Made by a program: the position numbers and the translations under genes. From NCBI GenBank assembly GCA_002413265.1, contig DHWR01000229.1, forward strand, positions 1-21,825: a DNA stretch of 21,825 bases. Reading direction: 5' to 3'. The notes beneath the pieces were generated by a model. It worked only from the letters and a program-made list of their open reading frames with translations. It was not told where the DNA came from and did no database searches. Shown here piece after piece: positions 6,769 to 13,668 of this stretch. The stretch comes from Chloroflexi bacterium UBA5177 (GTDB lineage: Bacteria > Chloroflexota > UBA5177). The stretch's first letter is position 1. Every line of letters starts with the position of its first letter.

Positions 6769-7389
6769 TCAGAGCACACGGACGTCACCCGGGCGAGACG
6801 AGCCGGGGTTCCAATCTGGTCTGAGACGGCGTGCCAGGTCCGAGAGGATGTGTGCCGTGGCACCCCAGACTTTCACCTCGCCGAGACGGTAAAAGGTCAC
6901 CAGCCACTGCTGGTCGCGGAATTCCCACGTCTCCTCGGCCAAGCATGAAGGATTTATGAGGCGGGAGAGTGGCTCCTCAATGATTTCGGCCACCTCTCTG
7001 TCGTCCGGCGACAGTACTGGTCGCGCAGGGTTCCACGCAACGAAGGGGTGAATGACATAGTCGGTCATGCGGAGGTGGTAGCTGTCGAGGCGGCCGAGAC
7101 GCACCAGGCGACCCGGTCGGAGACAGATTTCCTCGCACGTTTCGCGGACCGCGGTGTCCCACAACGAGCCGTCCTGCTCTTCCGCCACGCCTCCGGGAAG
7201 CGAAACCTGTCCGGGGTGGCGAGTGAGATCGTCCCGGCGCCTGGTCAGCACAAAATGCACCTGGCCGTTCCTCGGGTACAGGAGCAGTAGAACGGCCGAA
7301 TGCCGCACTGGTCCCGCCCCCGAGTCGCATTCCAGCTCCATCGGAAGCAGCGACTCGTTGAGACCTGCGAGCAGTGGCGGGAGGGTCAT
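6769..7389 (-). CDS. Nudix hydrolase, CoA pyrophosphatase type (NudL/YeaB-like)
   Basis: The 206-residue protein has the motif of CoA-cleaving Nudix enzymes, LTRRRDDLTRHPGQVSLPGG (about 48-67), immediately before the Nudix box. The box contains GG, TAVRETCEE and Glu86/Glu87 for metal binding. Such enzymes hydrolyse CoA or acyl-CoA to phosphopantetheine and 3',5'-ADP. The box deviates from the strict consensus in the usual way for this subfamily, with an acidic insertion EEQDGS. The gene starts seven bases after the queA stop codon and has no clear ribosome site of its own, so translation probably follows from queA. It is convergent with the M55 gene, with 48 bases between stops. Confidence 0.88.
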   Translation of the reverse strand: MTLPPLLAGLNESLLPMELECDSGAGPVRHSAVLLLLYPRNGQVHFVLTRRRDDLTRHPGQVSLPGGVAEEQDGSLWDTAVRETCEEICLRPGRLVRLGRLDSYHLRMTDYVIHPFVAWNPARPVLSPDDREVAEIIEEPLSRLINPSCLAEETWEFRDQQWLVTFYRLGEVKVWGATAHILSDLARRLRPDWNPGSSRPGDVRVL

Positions 7390-7396
7390 CCGTGAA

Positions 7397-8431
7397 TCAA
7401 AGGATCAGCATGGCGTCGCCGAAGCTATAGAACCGGTACTCCAGCCGCACGGCCTCACGGTAGGCGTGGAGCACCAGATCCCTTTCGGCAAAAGCGCACA
7501 CCAGCATGAGCAAAGTCGAGCGGGGCAGGTGAAAGTTCGTGACCAGCACGTCGACTGCACGAAAACGGTAGCCGGGATAGATGAAGAGCGAGGTCTCCCC
7601 GACAAACGGCCGCACCGCGTCTCCGTGGAACGCGAACTCCAAGAGTCGGGTCGTGGTGGTCCCAATGGCGATTACACGGCCGCCACGCTCGCGAGCCGCG
7701 TTTATTGCATCCGCGGTGCCGGCGGTTAGCTCGCCCCATTCCGGATGCAAGACGTGGTCTTCGACCTGTTCCGTCTTCACGGGCTGAAAGGTCCCGGGCC
7801 CGACGTGGAGAGTCAGGAACCTGACGTCGACCCCGCAGTTTCGGATGCTTTCCAGCAAACTCTCTGAGAAATGAAGCCCCGCCGTCGGCGCGGCAACGGA
7901 GCCGTCGCGGTCTCCATACACGGTCTGATAGCGGTCCAGCGGAGCGTCTGGGTCGGTGATGTACGGTGGCAGCGGAACCCGTCCCGCTGCCCTGATCTGA
8001 GTTCCAATGTCACCGCTTCCGGTGAAGTGGACGGTCCACATTCCGCTAGGTAACTGTTCATCCAGCTCAGCTTCCAGCGTTGAGTCGGGAATGCTCAATT
8101 TCATCCCAGGGCTCAGCCTTCGTCCCGGCTTCGCCATGGAGACCCACACCGACTCGCTCAAGGGTCGGACCAGCAGTAGCTCGACCTCTCCGCCAGTCGC
8201 TTTTTTCGCCGCTATTCGGGCGGGGATTACCTTGCTCCGATTCGCCACCAAGACGTCGGGCTCGCGGAGCTCGGCGGCGATATCCGAGAAGAGGCCATGC
8301 TCGATGGTCCCGGTCCTTCGCTCGAGTATCAATAGGCGAGATTGGTCCCGATGTTCGGCGGGTCGCTGCGCAATGAGCTTTGACGGAAGCTCATATTCGA
8401 AATCGCTGGTGCGAAGCCGCGTAGACAGCAT
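7397..8431 (-). CDS. queA: S-adenosylmethionine:tRNA ribosyltransferase-isomerase
   Basis: QueA transfers and rearranges the ribosyl group of AdoMet onto 7-aminomethyl-7-deazaguanine at the wobble base of tRNA, giving epoxyqueuosine. The 344-residue product shows family blocks in order: DFEYELPSKLIAQRP, NRSKVIPAR, GGEVELLLV, YGDRDGSVAAPTAGLHFS, LHVGPGTFQPV, HPEWGEL, IGTTTTRLLE, NFHLPRSTLLMLV and YRFYSFGDAMLI. I place the start at the ATG 8429-8431, because it gives the family N-terminus (MLSTRLRTSDF). A GTG at 8500 in frame would add 23 residues and overlap the divergent trkA promoter. No strong Shine-Dalgarno is visible. No other queuosine genes are in the window, so the pathway must be encoded elsewhere. 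Confidence 0.94.
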   Translation of the reverse strand: MLSTRLRTSDFEYELPSKLIAQRPAEHRDQSRLLILERRTGTIEHGLFSDIAAELREPDVLVANRSKVIPARIAAKKATGGEVELLLVRPLSESVWVSMAKPGRRLSPGMKLSIPDSTLEAELDEQLPSGMWTVHFTGSGDIGTQIRAAGRVPLPPYITDPDAPLDRYQTVYGDRDGSVAAPTAGLHFSESLLESIRNCGVDVRFLTLHVGPGTFQPVKTEQVEDHVLHPEWGELTAGTADAINAARERGGRVIAIGTTTTRLLEFAFHGDAVRPFVGETSLFIYPGYRFRAVDVLVTNFHLPRSTLLMLVCAFAERDLVLHAYREAVRLEYRFYSFGDAMLIL

Positions 8432-8502
8432 GTGAGATTCTACGGCAGCCACTCGGGATGTGCTTGCCGTGCTGCCTATAAACTGACCTGAAAGGGACAC
8501 GA

Positions 8503-8907
8503 GTGAGAGCGGTCATTATGGGCTGCGGCCGCGTCGGTGCGCGCGTAGCCGTCCGGCTTTGTGCGGAGCACGATGTGACCGTGCTCGACTGGAATCCAGC
8601 GTCGTTCGAGCGGCTGGGCCCCGAGTACACGGGCGAGACGATCCTCGGGAATGGTATTGACGTCGACATTTTGAAGCGAGCCGACGTCGCCTCGGCCAAC
8701 GTCTTTCTTGCTCTGACCGACGGAGACAATCGAAACCTGATGGCCGCGCAGATAGCTCGCAGCCTGGGGTCGGGGAGGGTCGTGGCGCGGGTCTACGACC
8801 CGACGCGATCTGGGATTTTCTCAGAGATGGGGCTGATAACGTTTTCACCGACCATCAATGGCGCAAAGAGACTGTTCTCAATGGTTACCAACGAAGGGGG
8901 ACGCTAG
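8503..8907 (+). CDS. TrkA-type potassium-channel regulator, RCK_N domain only
   Basis: The 134-residue product is a single Rossmann nucleotide-binding domain. It has the glycine motif GCGRVGARVA at 8-17, an acidic residue at the end of strand two (VLDWN), and the blocks GNGIDVDIL, ALTDGDNRNLMAAQIA and VVARVYDP, as in RCK_N/TrkA-N. RCK proteins gate Trk/Ktr potassium transporters in response to NAD(H) or ATP/ADP. The TrkA-C half is missing; instead a second, fuller RCK gene follows with no gap. The GTG start has AAAGGG six bases upstream. A -10-like TATAAA sits at 8477-8482. The first gene probably forms a heteromer with the second. Confidence 0.87.
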   Translation: MRAVIMGCGRVGARVAVRLCAEHDVTVLDWNPASFERLGPEYTGETILGNGIDVDILKRADVASANVFLALTDGDNRNLMAAQIARSLGSGRVVARVYDPTRSGIFSEMGLITFSPTINGAKRLFSMVTNEGGR

Positions 8908-9573
8908 GTGTATATCGTCGTGGTTGGGGGCGGCAAGGTCGGGTACCACCTCACCAAGTCCCTCCTTGCCGAGGAGCAGGAAGTGCTCGTCATTGAGCGC
9001 AACGGACCGAAGGCTGATCGCATTACCCGAGACCTGGGCGCGACGGCGCTGGTAGGAGACGGAGCCGAGGTGGCGACGCTGGAGCAGGCGGGCCTGGAAC
9101 GGGCGGACGTGGTCGCTGCCGTAACCGGTCACGACGAGGACAACCTGATCATCGCCCAGGTGGCCAAGCGCCGTTTCAACGTTCCCCGCACCGTCGCACG
9201 CATCAACAATCCGCGCAACGAGTTCATCTTCACCGAGCTGGGCATCGACGCGACCGTAAGCGCCACACAGGTGATCCTGTCGATCATTCAGCAGGAGATC
9301 CCGCAGCACCCGTTCGTACACCTTCTGTCTCTGCAGGAGGGTGGGATTGAGTTCGTGGAGCTGCAGCTAGTGGATACCTCGCCCTCGGTCGGAAAGACGA
9401 TCAACGAGGTTGGCTTGCCCGATGCGACGGCGGTTCCGCTGCTCATCCGCAACGGCAAGCCGCTTATCGCGGAGCACGATCTTGCCCTGGAGAAAGACGA
9501 CCATATCGTGGCTGTGACGGTGCCGGAGCAAGAGGCCGCGCTTCGCGCCCGGTTTTTGGGAAGCGCCCTGTAA
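8908..9573 (+). CDS. TrkA-type potassium-channel regulator, RCK_N plus RCK_C
   Basis: The 221-residue product has the RCK_N Rossmann fold (VVGGGKVGYHL, VIERN, VGDGAEVATLEQAG, AVTGHDEDNLIIAQVAK, ARINNPRNEFIF). A TrkA-C/RCK_C domain follows from about 140 to 205 (FVELQLVDTSPSVGKTINEVGLPDA, ending DDHIVAVT). The GTG start abuts the TAG of the preceding RCK gene, so the two are translated as a unit. Cytosolic, with NAD(H)/ATP-type ligand binding expected. No Trk/Ktr membrane subunit lies in this window. The gene converges on the MogA-like gene, with seven bases between stops occupied by a palindrome. Confidence 0.9.
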   Translation: MYIVVVGGGKVGYHLTKSLLAEEQEVLVIERNGPKADRITRDLGATALVGDGAEVATLEQAGLERADVVAAVTGHDEDNLIIAQVAKRRFNVPRTVARINNPRNEFIFTELGIDATVSATQVILSIIQQEIPQHPFVHLLSLQEGGIEFVELQLVDTSPSVGKTINEVGLPDATAVPLLIRNGKPLIAEHDLALEKDDHIVAVTVPEQEAALRARFLGSAL

Positions 9574-9589
9574 GCCACTACTAGTGGCT
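9573..9589. terminator. Palindrome between convergent trkA-like and mogA-like genes
   Basis: AGCCAC-TACTA-GTGGCT spans the seven-base gap and both stop codons of the convergent genes. Position and symmetry suggest a bidirectional terminator. The stem is short and no T-run follows on either strand, so confidence is modest. Confidence 0.35.
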
Positions 9590-10063
9590 GCCGCCGTGAA
9601 GGATGGCAACTGCGTGCTCGAGCACCGGGCCGATCGTTCCCATTCCTTCGGTTGCACCCGCGGGGCTCCCGGGCAAGTTCACTATTAGGGTCTTGCCGCG
9701 TACCGCCGCCATTCCACGAGAGATCATCGCCATGGGAGTCTTTTGCAGACTCGACGCGCGAATTGCTTCCGCGATGCCTGGTACGAGCGTGTCGGCAACC
9801 TGGACCGTCGCCTCAGGCGTCACATCCCTCGGCCCGAGCCCCGTGCCTCCGGTAGTCAAAACGACGTCCAGGCCCAGATCGGTCCAGGCTGTCAAAGTGT
9901 TGGCTATCGTCTCGATCTCATCGGGGACGGTGGCCCGCGCGGAGGTTTCCCAGCCGCGACCCTCGACCGCCTCCGCCAGGGCGGGGCCGCCACGATCTTC
10001 GATCTCGCCGCGAGCGGCTCGATCGCTGATGGTCAGGATGCCTACCCGAAGGCTCATAACCAT
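9581..10063 (-). CDS. Molybdenum cofactor biosynthesis MogA/MoaB family protein
   Basis: The 160-residue product has the molybdopterin-binding fold markers: GILTISDRAARGEIEDRGGP near the start, the diagnostic VVLTTGGTGLGPRDVTPEAT (about 67-86), and LIVNLPGSPAGATE near the end. MogA adenylates molybdopterin before molybdenum insertion; MoaB is a close relative with the same or a lost activity, and the two cannot be separated by eye. The translation begins MVMSLRV, so either the ATG at 10063 or the one two codons later is used; neither has a clear Shine-Dalgarno. No other molybdenum cofactor genes are adjacent. Confidence 0.88.
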   Translation of the reverse strand: MVMSLRVGILTISDRAARGEIEDRGGPALAEAVEGRGWETSARATVPDEIETIANTLTAWTDLGLDVVLTTGGTGLGPRDVTPEATVQVADTLVPGIAEAIRASSLQKTPMAMISRGMAAVRGKTLIVNLPGSPAGATEGMGTIGPVLEHAVAILHGGSH

Positions 10064-10118
10064 TCAAGAATAAGGCACCCCTAAAGGCGTGCGGCTACGG
10101 GGGTTAGGGCGAATGACA

Positions 10119-10148
10119 AAGGGCGCTCACCCGGAGGTGAGCGCCCTT
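10119..10148 (-). terminator. Strong terminator hairpin after the LPRTG protein gene
   Basis: A perfect 13-base-pair stem, AAGGGCGCTCACC and GGTGAGCGCCCTT, closes on a four-base loop. It lies 15 bases beyond the minus-strand stop codon at 10164-10166. Read on that strand the stem ends in TTTGTCATT, a weak T-rich tail. It fits a factor-independent terminator. Confidence 0.75.
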
Positions 10149-10163
10149 GCCGGTGCTAGAGCT

Positions 10164-10805
10164 CTACTTCATGAAGCGTCGGATGAAGCGACCGGCGCCG
10201 ATGGCAAGCGCCGCCAGCAGCGCGAGCGGAGCCAGCGGGCTGGTGGGATCGTTCCCGGCGCCGCCGCCCGTTCGCGGCAGGGAGCCGGGGGCTGCGAAGC
10301 TCGACCCGCTCAGTGCACTTGCGTGGCTAAGTCGAGCCGCTCCCGCGGAGCTGTAGATGTACGTGCCGCCTGCTCCGGTTGGAGGAACCGTGGGCACGGG
10401 CACGTTCTTGATCGGGGCCGCGGTGGCCGGAGGAACAGCGGTGGCCGCCGCGGCCGCAGTCGTGCTCGTCGGCTTAGCCGATGGCTTTGGGGTGTTCGTG
10501 GGAACGGCAGCGACAGGCGTATCGGTCGGTGCAACCGGCGTGGCCGTTGCCGTCGGTGCTGGCGTCGGCGTATCCGTGGGCGGCGCCGGCGGCGGGGTTA
10601 TCGGTGTCGGGATAAACGTCGGCGGTGGCGGTGGCACCTGGCCCGGAGCCGGCGTGTTAGTCGCCGTTGCCGGGGCCGCCGTCGCGGTATCCGTTGCCGC
10701 CGCCTGAGCATAGGTATGCGAGGGGGACAGATGTATCGAGCCTGCTACCGCGAACAGACCTGCAACGAGCGGGATCACGATAGCTATGGTTAGACGCCTC
10801 TTCAT
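10164..10805 (-). CDS. Secreted Thr/Pro/Ala-rich protein with LPRTG sortase signal
   Basis: The 213-residue product has a signal peptide: MKRR, a hydrophobic core at 5-24, and probable cleavage at YAQA-A near 34. A long low-complexity region (35-145) made of Pro, Thr, Ala and Ser follows, with PPPPP and TPTP repeats. After a short Gly/Ser/Ala segment the end reads LPRTG (176-180), a hydrophobic helix (191-206) and a basic tail (RFIRRFMK). That is the complete layout of a sortase cell-wall sorting signal, so the protein is expected to be anchored outside the cell as a stalk or spacer. It has no recognisable catalytic domain. AAGGAG lies six bases before the ATG. It has its own consensus promoter and a long leader. 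No sortase gene is in the window. Confidence 0.82.
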   Translation of the reverse strand: MKRRLTIAIVIPLVAGLFAVAGSIHLSPSHTYAQAAATDTATAAPATATNTPAPGQVPPPPPTFIPTPITPPPAPPTDTPTPAPTATATPVAPTDTPVAAVPTNTPKPSAKPTSTTAAAAATAVPPATAAPIKNVPVPTVPPTGAGGTYIYSSAGAARLSHASALSGSSFAAPGSLPRTGGGAGNDPTSPLAPLALLAALAIGAGRFIRRFMK

Positions 10806-11037
10806 TCAGGACTCCTTGCGCTTTCGATGTGCGTTTCGGGTCGTTGGGCTTGTGCTCCCGGAGGTGAGAGCGCTCGGTCATCTATCGCTGCGCATGTAGA
10901 GACATTGCGTTTTCTTCGCTTCCTTGGACGCGAGTCTCGGCGGTTGAAGATTAAGAGGAAAGCCAACCCGTTGTGGCTCTCTTCATCCCCCCTTTCTCGT
11001 ACGCAGCACGATATTTGACGGAAGGCATGACTTTACC
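10806..11037 (-). other. Long 5' leader of the LPRTG protein gene
   Basis: Transcription from the promoter at 11044-11072 should start near 11037, leaving about 230 untranslated bases before the ATG. The interval holds no convincing gene on either strand. I looked for known riboswitch cores (c-di-GMP, c-di-AMP, cobalamin, TPP) and did not recognise one. A C/G-rich patch around 10850-10880 can fold locally. Confidence 0.45.
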
Positions 11038-11043
11038 GACTCC

Positions 11044-11072
11044 ATCATACTAAGGGCGCTCAAGACTGTCAA
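11044..11072 (-). promoter_or_regulatory. Consensus housekeeping promoter of the LPRTG protein gene
   Basis: On the minus strand TTGACA (11067-11072) and TATGAT (11044-11049) are separated by exactly 17 bases. This is a near-perfect sigma-70/sigma-A promoter and the best in the window. It lies between the stop of the SurA-like gene and the LPRTG gene and points at the latter. Confidence 0.75.
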
Positions 11073-11102
11073 TCGAAATTTCACGCAGGGTTCATATGTG
11101 CT

Positions 11103-12047
11103 TCACGAAAGCTTCATCATCGCGAGGTCGCATCCGGTCCGATCTCTGGGGCTGAAACAGGCAGGACGGTGTCGTTTGAACTGCGTGAGGAGCCATGACC
11201 GAAAGACTTGGGTGAGACGCTCGACCTGGGCCGCTCGACCATATTGGTGGACACCGGCCGCCAACAAGCGGACCACGAGAAAACCATGCGATCGGGGGAA
11301 CGGACCCAGGAAGTCTCCCGGTTTGGCTGTAGAAGCGGCCAGCGAGACCGCGGCCGCAAGTCGAAAGGCTGCTTGCCACACCGTCTCGACCGACGCCTGA
11401 CCTGAGGCAAGATGGTGCGATTGAGCCAGCCTCAGAGCGCGGGCACGACCCTGGTCTCCCGCGGGAAAAACGAACTTTTGCAGGTGGTAGGCGAACCCTG
11501 ACCTGGCCCGGACACCGACCACCAACTGCTCAACCTTCAGGATCAGAGCTTGCCTCTCGAGTACGTGGCGCAGAAAACGTCTCGTGGGGGCTGTCGCGTA
11601 GAGATCGGCGGTGTAGGAGGCAGGATTGGTGAGGGCCTCCGTTTCCGCCGTTACGCGGCTATGATCCGCCGCCGTCAGGGTGATGTGGCGCTCGCGCGCG
11701 TACTGCAACACGACGCTCTCTTGCAGTAGGCGCGCCAGGACCTGCTCCCGCAACGGCCCGCACGGCGAGGCACTCGGTTGAAGCTGTTTGCAGGCAGCGT
11801 GGATGGCAGAACCGGGATAGGCTGCCGCGTAAAAGGCGTTGGCGTAGTGGGCATAGGATTGGAGCTCTTGCACGGTAATGTCCTGGCCTCCGACGCTGGC
11901 GACCAGGTTGGCACGTGGCTTTCCGCCCGTCGAGCCGCAGGAGGCCGTCAGGAACAATACGGACGCCAACGTTGCCCATCCTGCCGCTGTGGAGCTTGTT
12001 CGCAGGATGCCTTCGAAGCCCCTACCGGTCAGTGCGATCCTCGGCAA
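11103..12047 (-). CDS. SurA/PrsA-like lipoprotein with degenerate parvulin region
   Basis: The 314-residue product has a hydrophobic leader ending LFLTASCGS. Cys37 could be lipidated, although Thr at -3 departs from the lipobox consensus. ANLVASVGGQDITVQELQSYA resembles the start of SurA_N/PrsA domains. Long helices follow (EQVLARLLQESVVLQYA). A later segment has the shape of a parvulin domain: A-rich helix, SVETVWQAAFRLAA, LGPFPRSHGFLVVRLL. The usual catalytic residues are not obvious, so it may be a chaperone rather than an isomerase. The start is TTG at 12045-12047 with GGAG five bases upstream, overlapping the preceding rfaE2-like gene by 26 bases. Likely extracytoplasmic foldase. Confidence 0.7.
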   Translation of the reverse strand: MPRIALTGRGFEGILRTSSTAAGWATLASVLFLTASCGSTGGKPRANLVASVGGQDITVQELQSYAHYANAFYAAAYPGSAIHAACKQLQPSASPCGPLREQVLARLLQESVVLQYARERHITLTAADHSRVTAETEALTNPASYTADLYATAPTRRFLRHVLERQALILKVEQLVVGVRARSGFAYHLQKFVFPAGDQGRARALRLAQSHHLASGQASVETVWQAAFRLAAAVSLAASTAKPGDFLGPFPRSHGFLVVRLLAAGVHQYGRAAQVERLTQVFRSWLLTQFKRHRPACFSPRDRTGCDLAMMKLS

Positions 12048-12561
12048 TCTGCTCCAGAATCCTGGTCGTCGACCTGCCGGGAGTCAAGGACACGATGGCG
12101 ACTTTGCCGCCGTCTCGTGATACCGCGTGCGCCTCGGGAGGGTAGGCCTCGTCCTCAGGGTCGGCCGAGTAATCTCCGCCCTTAACATAAACGTCGGGTT
12201 TCAAGACCTCGACCAGCTCGAGGGCGGTGTCCTCATCGAAGATGGTGACGGCCGTGACGCAGTGCAGCGAGGCCACCACTTCGGCGCGCTCCGACGCGGA
12301 ATTGACGGGCCTGCCCGACCCCTTCAATTTCCCCGCCGACGAATCGCTGTTGATGCCCACGACCAGAACATCTCCCAGGGAGCGTGCCTCCTCGAGGTAT
12401 CTAACGTGGCCCACGTGCAGAAGATCGAAGCAGCCGTTGGTGGCGACGACTCTCCGCCCCTCAGCTCGCATCCGCGCTCTGAGGTCTAGGAGATGGGGGC
12501 GGGACAGGATCCTCGCTCTCGCCGGACTGTCGGGGTAAAGGGAACTGAAGGGTTCCGCCAT
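12022..12561 (-). CDS. RfaE2/HldE-C-like sugar-phosphate nucleotidyltransferase
   Basis: The 179-residue protein has the cytidylyltransferase-superfamily site TNGCFDLLHVGHVRYL (HxGH), then INSDSSAGKLKGSGRPVN, VYVKGGDY and the terminal LTPGRSTTRIL. That combination defines D-glycero-beta-D-manno-heptose 1-phosphate adenylyltransferases, which make nucleotide-activated heptose for LPS or surface glycans. In a monoderm it would feed a surface polysaccharide or S-layer glycan. The ATG at 12561 gives an N-terminal ILSRPHLLDLRARMRAEGRRV stretch that aligns with the family, but it overlaps the upstream transporter gene by 101 bases. An ATG at 12471 would reduce the overlap and trim that helix. No epimerase or kinase partner is adjacent. 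Confidence 0.85.
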   Translation of the reverse strand: MAEPFSSLYPDSPARARILSRPHLLDLRARMRAEGRRVVATNGCFDLLHVGHVRYLEEARSLGDVLVVGINSDSSAGKLKGSGRPVNSASERAEVVASLHCVTAVTIFDEDTALELVEVLKPDVYVKGGDYSADPEDEAYPPEAHAVSRDGGKVAIVSLTPGRSTTRILEQIAEDRTDR

Positions 12562-13648
12562 CGTATGTTTCCAATGCGTCGAATTCTAGAGGCAGGTCGA
12601 AAATCTTGCAGTAGAGATAGCTCAGGATCTCCTTGATGCTGGCAGCAACCGGCACGGCAATGATAAGCCCAAATAGCCCGGCGGTTACTCCACCGGCGGT
12701 AACCGAAAAAATGACGATAAGGGGATGCAGCCGTACGGCTCGTCCGAGAACATTGGGGATGATGAGGTAGTCTTCGAGCTGCCTGAGCACGAGATACATG
12801 AGGCCGACGACCCCTGCGTAGGCGACTTGCTGCCAGCCGAAGGGGTTCGATCCATTGAAATAAGCCACCGAAACCGCAAGTAGACCGGCGGTCCAGGGGC
12901 CGACGAGGGGAAGGAGCTCGAGCGCGCCACTGGCAAGGCCGAGGAATATGGCGCCGGGCACGTCCAGGATGATCAGCCCGACAGAGGTGGCGACGGTCAT
13001 GATCGCAAAGAGCAGCAGCTCGCCGCGGATGTACTGCTGCCAGGTGATGTTGATCTGTGTCCCAAGCGCGACCAGCTCGTCGCGATAGTCCTCGGGTATC
13101 CAGGCGCGCATGTTGTTCTTGATGCGCGACGAGTCGACCAGGAGATAGAAGGTGCTGACCAGGAAGAGAAAGAGGGCGAGGACCGTCTCGAAGGCGTTGA
13201 CGAGCAGGTGGCCGGCGTTTTTTGAGTTGCTGGTGACCCCAGTGACCGTTCGCACCAGCTGATCGATGACGCCCTGCACGTCAATGCCGGCCGGGTGCGA
13301 GCCTACCAGATCGATTAGCGAGGCCTCGAGTCTGGGGATATCCTCCAGAAAGACGGTGCCGTTATCGACCACTCCCGGATACAGGTATCGCGAGGCTGCA
13401 AACAGTCCCATGCCGGTTAGGGCGTAGATCATGAACACGGACCAGATGCGAGGCAAGCCGCCTTTGACGTTGAGGTAGTTGACTATCGGCGCGAGAAGGT
13501 ACGCGGCCACAAAGGCCCACAGGAACGGCATGAGGATGCTTCGAATCTGGGTGACCAGGTACAGAAGAAGCAACGCCAGCGCGATGACGATGGTCAGCTT
13601 GACGCGCGGGGGGAACGGGGCCGAGGGCCTGACGTCGTGCCCGTTCAT
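12461..13648 (-). CDS. AI-2E/PerM family transporter (second copy)
   Basis: The 395-residue product follows the AI-2E plan with normal proportions. N-terminal helices lie at roughly 17-35, 38-58 and 68-88, and a loop of about 75 residues follows. A C-terminal half contains FYLLVDSSRIKNNM, QYIRGELLLF, GALELLPLVGPWTA, LRQLEDYLIIPNVLGRAVRLHPL and GLFGLIIAVPVAASIKEI. Substrate unknown. Its last 30 or so residues (from LQFPLPRQSG to PPPSPRPQSADAS) are disordered and Pro-rich, and are encoded by DNA shared with the rfaE2-like gene in another frame. It lies 20 bases after yebC and has no clear Shine-Dalgarno, suggesting operon read-through. Confidence 0.88.
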   Translation of the reverse strand: MNGHDVRPSAPFPPRVKLTIVIALALLLLYLVTQIRSILMPFLWAFVAAYLLAPIVNYLNVKGGLPRIWSVFMIYALTGMGLFAASRYLYPGVVDNGTVFLEDIPRLEASLIDLVGSHPAGIDVQGVIDQLVRTVTGVTSNSKNAGHLLVNAFETVLALFLFLVSTFYLLVDSSRIKNNMRAWIPEDYRDELVALGTQINITWQQYIRGELLLFAIMTVATSVGLIILDVPGAIFLGLASGALELLPLVGPWTAGLLAVSVAYFNGSNPFGWQQVAYAGVVGLMYLVLRQLEDYLIIPNVLGRAVRLHPLIVIFSVTAGGVTAGLFGLIIAVPVAASIKEILSYLYCKIFDLPLEFDALETYDGGTLQFPLPRQSGESEDPVPPPSPRPQSADAS

Positions 13649-13668
13649 GCGATGGGCGGGTCCACGCC

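Noticed and set aside
8432..8500. Longer QueA start at GTG 8500
   Set aside because: It adds 23 residues not found in QueA and would overlap the promoter of the divergent RCK gene.
10089..10793. Arg/Gly-rich 234-residue frame on the plus strand
   Set aside because: It is a shadow of the Pro/Thr/Ala-rich LPRTG gene; CCN/ACN codons read backwards give Gly and Arg.
10857..10868. CCCGGAGGTGAG shared with the terminator stem at 10130-10141
   Set aside because: A 12-base match in GC-rich DNA with a Shine-Dalgarno-like core is probably chance; no further similarity around it.
10806..11037. Known riboswitch in the LPRTG leader
   Set aside because: No core motif of a known class could be recognised by eye; listed only as an uncharacterised leader.
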